Assembly: GCA_963802355.1 (NCBI GenBank)
Contig: CAWDIV010000036.1
Coordinates: forward strand, 712,495-776,494
DNA: 64,000 nucleotides
Direction of reading: 5' to 3'
DNA from: SG8-41 sp963802355
GTDB taxonomy: Bacteria > Pseudomonadota > Gammaproteobacteria > Burkholderiales > SG8-41
Position numbers and translations under genes: made by a program. The notes under the pieces were generated by a model. That model searched no databases and was not told the DNA's origin. It saw nothing but the letters and a program-made list of their open reading frames with translations. Positions 14,372-23,800 of this stretch are shown here, piece after piece. The first letter of the stretch is position 1. Every line of letters begins with the position of its first letter.

Positions 14372-14945
14372 GAAGGGGGTCCGGGCCGCATCCGCCTATA
14401 GGGAGGGGGGCCGGGCCCCTTCCATTTTTCAGGCGGAGCCTTCCCGGTCTCCCCTGAGACCCCCCAACGCGGGCCTTCCCGGACCCCCCGCGACTCCCGG
14501 TCACTACGAACACACGAGCGGCGCTAGCGCCACGAAAAATTCCGGGCCCCTTCCGTTCTTCGAACGGGGCCCCTCCCGAACCCCCTGCAACCCCCGATCA
14601 CGATGACTTACGAGGGGCATCTGGTCCCTACCGGGGCGCTGGGTCGATTGTTTCACTAGGCTCCGCAGCCATTGCGGAGTGACCGGGAGGTATAGGGAGG
14701 ATTCGGGAAGGCCCCGAATGAATCTACCGCGAGGGGCCCCGCTTTTTTGTAATTTCCGGCACGACGCCTGTGCGGGGTGACCGGGGGGTTGCAGGGGGTC
14801 GGGGAAGGTCCCGAATGACTCTACCGGGAAGGGCCCGGCGTTTTTTGTAATTTCCGGCACGGCTCCTGTGCAGGGTGACCGGGGGTTGCAGGGGGTCCGG
14901 GAAGGCCCCGAATGAATCTACCGGGAGGGGCCCGGACCCCCCTTC
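14372..14945. repeat. GC-rich repeat array after the receiver-hydrolase gene, partly inverted relative to the first array
   Basis: From 14372 to about 14600 the words run in the same direction as the array at 12585 (GGGCCTTCCCGGACCCCC). From about 14690 to 14945 they run in reverse (GGTCCGGGAAGGCCCCGAATG, CTACCGGGAGGGGCCCGG), with a period near 98 bp marked by TTTTTTGTAATTTCCGGCAC at 14743 and 14841. The reversed units resemble rho-independent terminators: CCGGGAAGGGCCCGG followed by six T. Confidence 0.85.
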
Positions 14946-14953
14946 GTACATAT

Positions 14954-14987
14954 AAAAAAAACCCGCAGGAGATTGCTCTCCTGCGGG
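14954..14987 (-). terminator. Leftward rho-independent terminator
   Basis: A 10-bp stem CCCGCAGGAG/CTCCTGCGGG (14962-14971 with 14978-14987) is followed on the minus strand by eight T (14961-14954). It probably ends the liv transcript, 320 bp after livF; 14990-15250 shows no recognisable gene. Confidence 0.75.
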
Positions 14988-15249
14988 GCTAGTGTCGTCT
15001 TCCTCGGAGGGGGAGGGGGGAATGAGAAAGACGATGACTACCGTTACCGGGCTGCTGGCGCCCGGCCAGATAATTCGGGTCGCGCATGCCAGGCTATGCA
15101 ACCCGCGTGCCACCCGAGAATTTGTCATTTATTCAGATACATAGTCTGTTCCGCAGTGGAGAACTCGTCGCTGAACAACGACAACCACGATCGCTACGTG
15201 CGCTAAGAGGTTGATCCGGGGGCGCTTCGAGCTGTCGTATAACAACGAC

Positions 15250-15306
15250 AGGAAAGCAAGGCGAAAGGCGAAAGGCGAAAGGCGAACGCCCTTCCTCCTT
15301 TCGCCT
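15250..15306. repeat. GGCGAAA tandem microrepeat with inverted copy
   Basis: Four copies of GGCGAAA/GGCGAAC (about 15259-15289) face an inverted TTTCGCCTT (15298-15307) just after the livF stop codon. This is another stop-proximal repeat. Confidence 0.6.
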
Positions 15307-15309
15307 TGG

Positions 15310-16041
15310 CTACACGCCGAGGTAGTAGTTTTTGACCAGCTCGTTTTGCTCAAGATCCGCGACCGTCTTGCCTTCGAAGACGATCTCGCCGTGCACGATG
15401 ATGTAGCCGCGGTCGGCGATGCGGATCGCCTGGTGGAAGTTCTGCTCCGCCATCAACACTGTCAGGCCGTAGCGATCCTTCAGCTCCTTGATCTTGGTGA
15501 TGGTATGGGACACGAGGATGGGCGCGAGGCCCACCGAGGGCTCGTCGACCACGAGCAGCTTGGGCGAGGACATGAGCGCGCGCGCGATCGCGAGCATCTG
15601 TTGCTGTCCGCCCGAGAGCGAACCGGCGAGCTGGCGCCGGCGCTCCTGCAGCACGGGGAAAATCTCGTAGCAGTACGCGGCGTTCCTGCCTATTTCAGTC
15701 CGCGCGAGCGGCCGGAACGCCCCGAGCAGCAGGTTTTCCTCGACGGTGAGCTTGGGGAAGAGCCTCCGGCCTTCGGGCACCATGGTCACTCCGAGGTTGA
15801 CGATGTGCTCGGTGGCGAGCCGGGTCAGGTCGTGGCGCGCCCCGTCGATCTCCAGGGTCACTGAGCCGCGCGTGGGGCGCACCATTCCCATCACGCATTT
15901 CAGGAGCGTGCTCTTGCCGTTGCCGTTGGTGCCGAGCAGCGTGACGGTCTCGCCCTGATTCACGGCTATCGAGACGCCGTGCAGCGCGCGCACCGCTCCG
16001 TAGCCGGCGTCGACGTTCTCGATTCGCAGTTGAAGGCTCAT
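15310..16041 (-). CDS. livF: Branched-chain amino acid ABC transporter ATP-binding protein LivF
   Basis: A 243-residue ABC ATPase. It shows Walker A GTNGNGKST, the LivF-type VPEGRRLFPKLTVEENLLLG, signature LSGGQQQMLAIARAL, Walker B LLVVDEPSVGLAP and the H-loop region. It pairs with LivG to energise uptake through LivH/LivM at the inner membrane. It is the last gene of the liv set; the ATG at 16041 follows the inverted GTGACAG repeat that separates it from livG. The substrate could also be an amide, urea or aromatic acid, as in many members of this family. Confidence 0.93.
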   Translation of the reverse strand: MSLQLRIENVDAGYGAVRALHGVSIAVNQGETVTLLGTNGNGKSTLLKCVMGMVRPTRGSVTLEIDGARHDLTRLATEHIVNLGVTMVPEGRRLFPKLTVEENLLLGAFRPLARTEIGRNAAYCYEIFPVLQERRRQLAGSLSGGQQQMLAIARALMSSPKLLVVDEPSVGLAPILVSHTITKIKELKDRYGLTVLMAEQNFHQAIRIADRGYIIVHGEIVFEGKTVADLEQNELVKNYYLGV

Positions 16042-16049
16042 CGCTTCCG

Positions 16050-16198
16050 GTGACAGATAGAGCGTGACAGATACGACGTGACAGATAGAGCGTCACAGAT
16101 AGGGCGTAACCTGACGATCAACTTGGCTCCACCAGACCCCAGGCACCTGTCACGCTTCACCTGTCACGCTCCACCTGTCACGTATCACCTGTCACGGT
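16050..16198. repeat. GTGACAG repeat with inverted CTGTCAC arm between livG and livF
   Basis: The left arm (16050-16100) repeats GTGACAGATAGAGC; the right arm (16144-16198) repeats CACCTGTCACGCT in the opposite sense, separated by about 43 bp of unique sequence. The array begins 4 nt after the livG stop codon on the minus strand. Confidence 0.75.
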
Positions 16199-16199
16199 T

Positions 16200-16929
16200 T
16201 CAGGCGCCAAGGTAGGCACGCTGCACCTCGGCGTTGACGACGATCGATTCGGGCGTGCCTTCACAGATGATCTTCCCCGCATCCAGGCAGATCACGCGCT
16301 GCGAAAAGCGCATCACCGCCTGCATGATGTGCTCGATCATGATGATCGTGATGCCTGCTGCGTTCAGCTTGAACAGGATCTCGAGCACCTCGCCGACTTC
16401 GTTCGACGCCAGGCCCGCCATGGCTTCATCCGAGATCAGCAGGCGCGGCCGCGCGGCCATGGCCCGCGCAAGCTCGAGCTTTCGCAACTCGACTTGGGAC
16501 AGGCGGCTCGAAGACGTGCTCGCCTTTTCGGCGAGGCCGATGTTCTTGAGGATCTCCATGGCTTCGGCCGCGCGTGTCCGCCTTGTGCAGAGAACGGCGG
16601 TGCACGACGAACTCGAGGGGCACGATCAGGTTTTCCAGCACGGACATGCTGGAGAACGGCCGCGGGATCTGGAAGCTGCGGGCGATGCCGCGACGGGTGC
16701 GCTGGTACGCGGGCAGCGTCGAGATGTTCTCGCCGGCAAAAGTGATCGTTCCCGCTTCGTTGCGCAGCGCGCCCGAGACGCAGTTGATGAGCGTGGTCTT
16801 GCCGGAGCCGTTCGGGCCGATCAGGCCGAAGCGTTCCCCCGGCGCCACGGCGATGCTCACGTCCGTCAGCGCCGCGAAGCCGCCGAAGTGCTTGGAAACC
16901 CGGTCCACCTTGAGTAGGGGCTCGCTCAT
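16200..16929 (-). CDS. livG: Branched-chain amino acid ABC transporter ATP-binding protein LivG, one frame change
   Basis: About 243 residues once frames are joined. The N-terminal part from ATG 16929 carries Walker A GPNGSGKTT and Q-loop SFQIPRPFSSMSVLENL; the match then moves to another frame near 16570-16595, where EAMEILKNIGLAEKA continues with the signature region LSQVELRKLELARAMA (the LivG form, degenerate LSGGQ), Walker B RLLISDEAMAGL and the IEHIMQAVM helix. One indel accounts for the break. It sits between livM and livF and completes the usual permease set. Confidence 0.85.
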
Positions 16930-16954
16930 GATCCGTTACGCGGGGAATTGATCT

Positions 16955-17085
16955 CAAGGCGTGACTTGTGACTCGTAACTCGTGACTCGACTTCAAGCAT
17001 CTTCAACATGCGAAAGGTTTTGGTTTTCACGTTAAACAGGAAAGGCCAGTCACCGGTCACCAGTCACGAGTCACCAGTCACCCCT
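16955..17085. repeat. GTGACT/AGTCAC microrepeats around livM end
   Basis: GTGACTTGTGACTCGTAACTCGTGACTCG (described in parts: GTGACT words at 16961-16989) and CCAGTCACCGGTCACCAGTC with AGTCACCCC at 17046-17085. The livM stop codon (17078-17080) lies inside the second block. Confidence 0.65.
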
Positions 17086-18031
17086 TTGAAGTCTTGCGCC
17101 ATAGCTTCTGCGCAAGACCAACAATGCCCTCGGGCGCCGCCACCACGAACACCACCAGCAGCACGCCGACCACCAATACGTTCAATTCAGAGGAGATGGT
17201 GACGGTGACGACCTGCTGGACCGTGCCGAGCAGGAGCGCCCCGATCACAGGGCCGATCCAGTGCGAGGTGCCGCCGATGATGGGCATCGCCAGCGCCGAC
17301 ACCGAGTAGGTCAGGTTGAACGCGGAGGCCGGCTCGACGAAGCTCTGGTACATGGCGAGCGGCGCGCCGGCCGCGCTCATCAGCGCCCCTGAGATCGTGC
17401 ACGCCAGGAGCTTCAGCCTGAGCGTCGGGACGCCGGTGCACTCCGCCGCTTCCTCGTTGTCGCGGATCGCGCGCAGGCCCAACCCGATCCACGAGGTCTC
17501 GATGTAGCGGGCGATCGCCACGGCGGCGATCGCGAGCATCACAACGACGACAAACAGCATCTTGATGTACGAATCGAACGGCTCCATCACCGGCGGGCGG
17601 AGGATCTGTATTCCGGTCGCGCCCCCGACGTAACGCCAGTTGATGACTGCGGTCTCCAGGATGATCGTGATCGCCACAGTCGCGATGGAAAAGAAGATGC
17701 CGCGCAGCCGCAATGTCAACAGCCCCACGCCGAAACCGAGTGCCCCCCCGACCGCGGCGGCGGCCGCTATCTGCAGGCCGAGCGGGATCGCCGTTCCTTT
17801 GATCATCATGACCGCGATGTAGGCCCCCACGCCGAAGAACGCGCTGGTTCCGAAGTTCACGTAGCCGGCGTAGCCGCCGAGGATGTTCCACGCGGTGGCG
17901 AGCACCACGAATTGAATCACCACGTACGCCGCAAAAAAATAGTATTCGTTGCGGACGGTCGCGACGGCGAGTGCCGCGAGGCCGAGCACTCCCGCCGCGC
18001 CGATCCAGAAGCCGTAACTCGACCCTTTCAC
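17078..18031 (-). CDS. livM: Branched-chain amino acid ABC transporter permease LivM
   Basis: About 317 residues with eight to ten hydrophobic segments. The permease motif GYAGYVNFGTSAFFGVGAYI and the EAA-like loop GLGLRAIRDNEEAAECTGVP are typical of LivM, followed by GGTSHWIGPVIGALLLG. The start is uncertain: GTG 18031 or GTG 18046 are likely; a longer frame to 18079 exists only because the ACAGATAAACAC repeat reads open upstream. It works with LivH as the transmembrane pair. The stop codon is embedded in a GTGAC repeat. Confidence 0.9.
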   Translation of the reverse strand: MKGSSYGFWIGAAGVLGLAALAVATVRNEYYFFAAYVVIQFVVLATAWNILGGYAGYVNFGTSAFFGVGAYIAVMMIKGTAIPLGLQIAAAAAVGGALGFGVGLLTLRLRGIFFSIATVAITIILETAVINWRYVGGATGIQILRPPVMEPFDSYIKMLFVVVVMLAIAAVAIARYIETSWIGLGLRAIRDNEEAAECTGVPTLRLKLLACTISGALMSAAGAPLAMYQSFVEPASAFNLTYSVSALAMPIIGGTSHWIGPVIGALLLGTVQQVVTVTISSELNVLVVGVLLVVFVVAAPEGIVGLAQKLWRKTSKG

Positions 18032-18047
18032 TTTCGCTATCCGCACA

Positions 18048-18297
18048 CAGAAAACCAGGAATCGGCCACAGATACACACAGATAAACACGGATAAATTCA
18101 AGCCTTAACTTCAAGATCATTTCAGCCACGGAAACACACGGAAGTACACGGAAAACTACAAAAGGCGAAGCAACCCAATCGACGAGCAAGAACGTTTCAG
18201 GTTTTCCGTTCTGTCCGTGTTTTCCGTGTGATTCCGTGGCCGATGTCTTTCCGAACCTGGTTTTATCTGTGTCCATCTGTGTTTATCTGTGGCTTGA
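18048..18297. repeat. 240-bp inverted ACAGATAAACAC / ATCTGTGTTTATCTGTGG element between livH and livM
   Basis: Left arm: CCACAGATACACACAGATAA then CCACGGAAACACACGGAAGT (18057-18155). Right arm in reverse: TTTTCCGTGTGATTCCGTGG then TTTATCTGTGTCCATCTGTG (18195-18296). The two sub-motifs (CAGATAAACA and CACGGAAACA) occur in mirror order, so the whole can fold into a long imperfect hairpin. It starts about 18 nt after the livH stop codon. Confidence 0.75.
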
Positions 18298-18314
18298 TAG
18301 GCGGTTCAGAGCGT

Positions 18315-19178
18315 CTACCGGCCGAACAGCCCCTGCGGGCGTATTCCCAGCATGATGAGCAGCAGGCCGAACGAAACGGCCGGCGCCCAGGATGCGCCGA
18401 GCAACGTGAGCACGATCGACTCGGATACGCCGAGGATCAAACCGGCCACGAGCGTGCCGGACATGCTCCCCAGCCCCGCCAGGACGACGACGCAGAAGGT
18501 GCGTCCGATATAGACCCGGTCCGTCGTCGGCTCGACCGGACCGACGATGATCAGCAGCGCGCCGGCGAGCGCCGTCACCGCGGTGGCGATGCCGAAGGCC
18601 CATTGCTTGATGCGGACCGGGTTCGCGCCCATCAGCCGCAACGCCGCCTCGTCCTGCGCCACCGCCTTGATCGCGCGGCCGGTGAACGTTTTCGACAGAT
18701 AGAGGGAGAGGGCGATTGTCAGGGCGAGGGCCATCCCGAACGCGACGATCAGGCGCAGCGGCAGCCGCATGTCGCCGAGGGAGAGGCTCGTGCCGATGTA
18801 ACCAGCTTCGACGAGGCGCTGGTCCACGCCGAACCACAGCACCAGGCACACTTCGATGATGAATACGACGCCGAAGAAGAACGCGAGGCCGCGCAGCCCG
18901 GCATCGGTGCCGCGCTTCTCGAACGTCTCGTAGTAGAAACGGTAGACCCCCATCCCGAGCAGGAGAAAGGCCGGCATCAGCGCAATGCCGGCGACGATGG
19001 GGTCCCAGCCGTTCTGGTTGAGGACGTAGGTGCCGTAGGACCCCAGCACCAGGAACGCGGGGTGGGCGATGTGGGGCACGTCGAGCAGGCCGAAGGCGAC
19101 TGAAAGCCCGATGCTGACCGCGGCGTAGAAGCAGCCCACGAGCAAGCCGAATACGATTGCGTCCCGGAGGAGCTCCAT
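18315..19178 (-). CDS. livH: Branched-chain amino acid ABC transporter permease LivH
   Basis: A 287-residue permease with about eight membrane segments. It shows the LivH pattern SIGLSVAFGLLDVPHIAHPAF at the N-terminus, the loop FTGRAIKAVAQDEAALRLMG and VLAGLGSMSGTLVAGLILG. The ATG at 19178 is preferred to the TTG at 19187. It follows livK across a 80-bp gap containing a terminator, so livH expression probably depends on read-through or a weak internal promoter. Confidence 0.92.
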   Translation of the reverse strand: MELLRDAIVFGLLVGCFYAAVSIGLSVAFGLLDVPHIAHPAFLVLGSYGTYVLNQNGWDPIVAGIALMPAFLLLGMGVYRFYYETFEKRGTDAGLRGLAFFFGVVFIIEVCLVLWFGVDQRLVEAGYIGTSLSLGDMRLPLRLIVAFGMALALTIALSLYLSKTFTGRAIKAVAQDEAALRLMGANPVRIKQWAFGIATAVTALAGALLIIVGPVEPTTDRVYIGRTFCVVVLAGLGSMSGTLVAGLILGVSESIVLTLLGASWAPAVSFGLLLIMLGIRPQGLFGR

Positions 19179-19207
19179 TGAGAACAAAATTTACCCCGCG
19201 CGGCTCA

Positions 19208-19240
19208 CAAAAAAAGGGACGGCGCGCCGGGCGCCGTCCC
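19208..19240 (-). terminator. Rho-independent terminator between livK and livH
   Basis: A 10-bp stem GGGACGGCGC/GCGCCGTCCC (19216-19225 with 19231-19240) is followed on the minus strand by eight T (19215-19208). It would reduce transcription of the permease genes relative to the abundant binding protein. Confidence 0.8.
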
Positions 19241-19260
19241 TCAGGAGCGGTTGCATCGGC

Positions 19261-20520
19261 CTACTTGCGCGCCTTCTCGAACGGCGCCATCACGTCGCCG
19301 GTCTTGTATTGCTCAGGATACAGCACCACCTGCTTGCCCGGCTGGCGGAACTGGTCCATGTTCTTGTCCACGACGCCGCGGAATTGCGCTTGCACCACGC
19401 GCGCGTTCGCCCACTCGCCATCCTCGCGGAAGCGGATCGGGCCGACGATGGTCTTCATCTCGTTCTTGCGCAGGTAGTCCGCGAGCACCTTGTGGTCCAG
19501 GCTCTTCGTCGCGGTGATCGCCTGTTCCAGCATCTGGCCGATGGCGTAGTTGAACGGCGGCAGGTAGAAGCCGAGCGGATCGACCTTGGCATCCGCCGCC
19601 CGCTTCGCGTAGCGCTCCAGGAACTCCTCGATGCCGGGGTACTTCATCCCCGGGACGTACGAGTTGTAGTTCACGATGCCGTTCAACGACTTGCCCAGCG
19701 ACACCATGTTGGGCGTGAATTGCAGCCCGACCATGCCGCCGCCGAAGAGCTTCACCGAATCGCCCACCCCGATCTCGTTCACTGCGCGCACGATCGCGAC
19801 GGAGTCATTCGGATAGGACATGACGAACACCAAGTCGGGCTTGGCCGCGCGGACCGCCCGGATCATGGCGGAAAAGTCCACCGTCGTGGGCGGGTAATTC
19901 TGGTTGTACACGGTCGTCAGGCCGGCCTTGTGGGCCAGGTCGCGGGCGCCGTTGACGAGGTTCTGGGCGAACTCCTGGTCGGCGGCAAGGAAGGCGATGG
20001 TCTTGGCGCCGAGCTTCTTGCCGGCTTCGAAAAAGCCGTCCGACCAGCTCGAGGCGTCGTTCCACGGGGAGTTGTTGAACCACATGTCGTGCTTGACGGT
20101 GCGGTTCACCTGGAACGAGAAATTGCCCATGAGGAGCAACCCGCGCTGCTTGACGAGCGGCATGATCGGCGCGGTCGGCACTGTTCCGTAGGGCGCGATG
20201 ATGAGGTCCACCTTGTCCACGTCGAGGAGCTTGGTATAGATCCCCGGGGTGAGCGCCGGGTTGGTCTGGTCGTCGTAGACGATGAAGTCGATCTTGCGCC
20301 CGAGCAACCCGCCCTTGTTGTTGACATCCTCGACCCACATGCGGATCGCGAGCAGCGCCGCCTGGCCGCCGCCGCCGAGCGTGCCGGTCTGCGGCATGCT
20401 CATGCCGATCTTGATCGGTGGTTGCTGCGCGAGCGCCGCGCCGGCCAGCATGAAAGTCAGCAACAGGGCGCCCAGCGCGCGGCCCAGGACGGATAGCGAA
20501 CCTCGGATTCCTTCTGACAT
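19261..20520 (-). CDS. livK: Branched-chain amino acid-type ABC transporter substrate-binding protein
   Basis: A 419-residue periplasmic binding protein. A signal peptide (about residues 1-31, LLLTFMLAGAALAQQ) precedes the two-lobe Peripla_BP_6 fold starting IKIGMSMPQTGTLGG. The ligand range is unknown; proteins of this subfamily bind amino acids, amides or aromatic acids. The ATG at 20520 has AGGAGG directly upstream. It is the first gene of the minus-strand liv set and is divergent from the glucan synthase gene. Confidence 0.93.
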   Translation of the reverse strand: MSEGIRGSLSVLGRALGALLLTFMLAGAALAQQPPIKIGMSMPQTGTLGGGGQAALLAIRMWVEDVNNKGGLLGRKIDFIVYDDQTNPALTPGIYTKLLDVDKVDLIIAPYGTVPTAPIMPLVKQRGLLLMGNFSFQVNRTVKHDMWFNNSPWNDASSWSDGFFEAGKKLGAKTIAFLAADQEFAQNLVNGARDLAHKAGLTTVYNQNYPPTTVDFSAMIRAVRAAKPDLVFVMSYPNDSVAIVRAVNEIGVGDSVKLFGGGMVGLQFTPNMVSLGKSLNGIVNYNSYVPGMKYPGIEEFLERYAKRAADAKVDPLGFYLPPFNYAIGQMLEQAITATKSLDHKVLADYLRKNEMKTIVGPIRFREDGEWANARVVQAQFRGVVDKNMDQFRQPGKQVVLYPEQYKTGDVMAPFEKARK

Positions 20521-20857
20521 GACCTCCTCCTAACCTGTGTCGCAGAATTGTGCAGCGGATGCCACCGCCGATTGCGCCCGTTTCGGCGCGTGCTTCCCTT
20601 TTTTACCCGGGAGCGGATGCCCACGCCCGCGAGCCTGTCCGGCGATTATGCGAGGGGTAGGCCGTTTGTCAAGCTCGACCGAATAATAGGCGACCCGGTC
20701 GCGTTGCGAGTTACGCGGGCTGTTTTTCCGCGTTCTTCCCCGGGGGTAAGAATGTATGGTAGATACACCCCTGCGCTTGCCGCGAATCGCCTCCACACCG
20801 CGTCGCGTGTGGTTCGACCGCTGGGGCCCCAAGGCACGTAATGATCAATAGAACGTC
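20521..20857. other. Divergent intergenic region livK / glucan synthase
   Basis: The 337-bp gap must hold the promoters of both genes. No clear -35/-10 pair, riboswitch or repeat could be recognised by eye. Confidence 0.5.
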
Positions 20858-23800
20858 GTGATGGCTCCGATGTTGAAAGAGCTGTTCGGGTTGCTGGGAA
20901 GCAGCGTCTCTACGAGCGCCGAGAAGCCGCTGCGAGATGAGCTGCTCAGCATGGAGCGGCTGGAAGAGCGCGCCAAAGCGCTCGCCGCCCGCTTCACGGT
21001 CGACCCGCATCCCCGGCGGGCAGCGTTCAGCGTCTTCCCGCGCCTCGATGACAATGCTCGTGTTCTGAGCGAAGCGTACCGCACGCTCGCCGACGACGTG
21101 CACCAGGGAGCATTCGTCACTCCCGCCGCTGAATGGCTGCTCGACAACTTCCATCTCGTCGCGTCCGAGATCCGGGACATCCGGCAGAACCTCCCCCGAA
21201 ACTACTACCGCGAGCTCCCCAAGCTTGCCTCGAGGGAGATGGCAGGCCAGGCGCGCGTTTACGCTATGGCTGTCGAGTTGATCCGTCACAGCGACAGCCG
21301 CCTGGACCGGCAACAGCTCCTGCGCTTCATCTCGAGCTACCAGACCGTAGCACCGCTGACGATCGGCGAGCTGTGGGCCTGGCCGAGCACGCTGAAACTC
21401 GCGCTGGTCGAGAACCTCAGACGGCTGGCGGAGGAAATGCTGGTAAGCCGCGGCGCACGGAGTGCGGCCGACGCGTACGTCGTACGCATCGAAAGAGCAG
21501 GGAACGGCAAGCCTCCACCCTTGCCGGCAGAGCTCGATACGGCCTTCGGCGTCCAGCTCCTGCAACGCATGCGCGAGTACGGCGCGTCTCTCTCGGGCGT
21601 TCGCGCCGCGGTTTTCGAGCAATTGTCCGCCCGCAACCTGACGACGGAAGACGTGATCCGCAGCGAGCATCAACGCCAGGCCGCCTCGCAGGTCTCGGTT
21701 GCCAACGTTATCACGAGCCTTCGTCTCTGCTCGACGCTCGACTGGAGCGAGTATGTCGAAGCGGTGAGCCTGGTCGAGCGGGTACTGCAGCGCGATCCGG
21801 CCGGTGCTTATGGAAGCATGGATTTTCCGAGCCGGGATCGCTACCGGCAGGCCGTAGAGGAGTTCGCCGAGGCCACCGGTGAAGCCCAGCTGCGCGTGGC
21901 GCTGCGGGCGATCGAGAGCGCACGCCTGAACGCGGAGGCTGGCTCGACTGCCGATCGCGCCGCGCACGTGGGCTATCACTTGATCGGTGAAGGCCGCCGC
22001 GATCTCGAAGCCGACCTCGCGTACCGTCCCCATTTCGGCAGCCGCGTCCGTCGTATGGCGTTCGCCCACGCGACCGGCGTGTATCTCGGATCGATCGGTA
22101 TCGTGACCGCTCTTCTCATCGGCCTCGGGGTCGCCTACGCTTACGAGCAGGGCGCATCGCCGGCGATGCGTCTGGCCGTGGCTTTGCTCCTGCTCCTGCC
22201 GGCGAGCGACGTGGCCATTGCCTTCATCCAGCGCCTGGCCGCCCACCTCGCACCGCCGCGGCGTCTGCCGCGCTTCGATTACCAGGCGGGGATTCCAGAG
22301 AATGCGCGGACGATGGTGATCGTGCCGACGATGCTGACGAGTGTGTCCGCGGTGCACGAGCGGATCGAGCACCTCGAGGTCCAGGCGCTCGGCAACCTCG
22401 ACCCGCAGATTCACTTCGCGATCCTCGGCGACTTCGCCGACGCACCTGCGCGCGAGATGCCGGAAGACGAGGCGATCCTCGGGGCGGCGCGCGCAGGCAT
22501 CAAATCCCTGAATGCGCGCTACGGCGAGGGCCACGCGAATCGTTTCTATCTCTTCCATCGAGTGCGCCAGTGGAATCCCGGCGAAAACACCTGGATGGGC
22601 TGGGAGCGCAAGCGCGGGAAGATCGAGGAGTTCAACCGTCTCCTGCGAGGCGCCACGGACACGAGCTATTCGATTCTCGTCGGAGACGCGGACATTCTCA
22701 CGACGGTCCGTTACTGCATCACCCTCGACGCGGACACGCGCCTGCCGCGGGACGCCGCCAGGAAGCTGATCGGCGTCATCTCTCATCCCTTGAACCGTCC
22801 TCACTTCGACCCGCATTCCGGCTGCGTTACCGCGGGCTACTCGATCTTGCAGCCCCGCGTCAGCGTCACCATGACGAGCGCCGCAGGCTCGCTGTTCGCT
22901 CGCCTGTACGCGGGGCACACCGGTGTCGACCCCTACACCACCGCAGTTTCGGACACGTATCAGGATTTGTTCGGGGAGGGGATATTCACCGGCAAGGGAC
23001 TCTACGAGGTCGATGCCTTCATGGCGGCGCTCGAGGGGCGAGTGCCCGAGAATGCCCTGTTGTCGCACGACCTTTTCGAAGGCATACACGCGCGCACGGC
23101 TCTCGTCACGGACGTGGAGGTGGTGGACGACTATCCCTCAAGTGTCCTCGCGCATGCACGCCGGCAGCATCGCTGGGTGCGAGGGGATTGGCAGATCCTG
23201 TGGTGGCTGTTCCCGTTTGTTCCCACGCGTTGGGGTTTGAAACGCAATCACCTGTCGCTCATCTCGCGTTGGAAGATACTGGACAATCTGCGACGCAGCC
23301 TGCTGGCGCCTATGACCACCGTCCTGCTGCTTCTCGCCTGGACGATCCTGCCGGGAAATCCGGCGCTCTGGACCGCGGCCGTTCTTGCCGCCATCGCGTA
23401 TCCGCTCTATCCACTGCTCCTGGAAGCGCTCGCCGGACCCAGCCCCCAGCAGCCGTGGCGCGTGTTCCTGCGAGCGGTGTCGGAGGACATTCAGACAGCA
23501 CTCGCCCAGGCATCGCTGCAGGTCATATTCATGGCGAACGAGGCCTGCGAGAGAACGCACGCGATCGTCTTGACGCTGGTGCGCTTGACGGCAACGCAGC
23601 GCCGGTTGCTGGAGTGGGAGACGGCGGCGGAGAGCGCGGCCCGGCGCAACGGCCTGGAAAGCTGGGCAGGCGCGCGGATGTTCCTCACTGAGATGGTCGC
23701 CAGTCCGGCGCTCGCCCTCACCGGTTTGGTTCTCGTATGGTGGTGGCGGCCGGGAGCGCTGCCCACGGCCGTCGCGGTGCTCGCCCTCTGGGCCGCCGCG

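Noticed and set aside
12585..14945. CRISPR array
   Set aside because: Units are 98-100 bp, contiguous without unique spacers, GC-rich and partly inverted; no cas genes are present.
15022..15144. 40-codon frame after a GGAGGGGGGAGGGGGG tract
   Set aside because: The purine tract looks like a ribosome site by chance; the peptide has no hydrophobic or family feature and follows a terminator.
18228..19103. 291-codon plus-strand frame over livH
   Set aside because: It is antisense to a clear permease gene and starts in repeat sequence.
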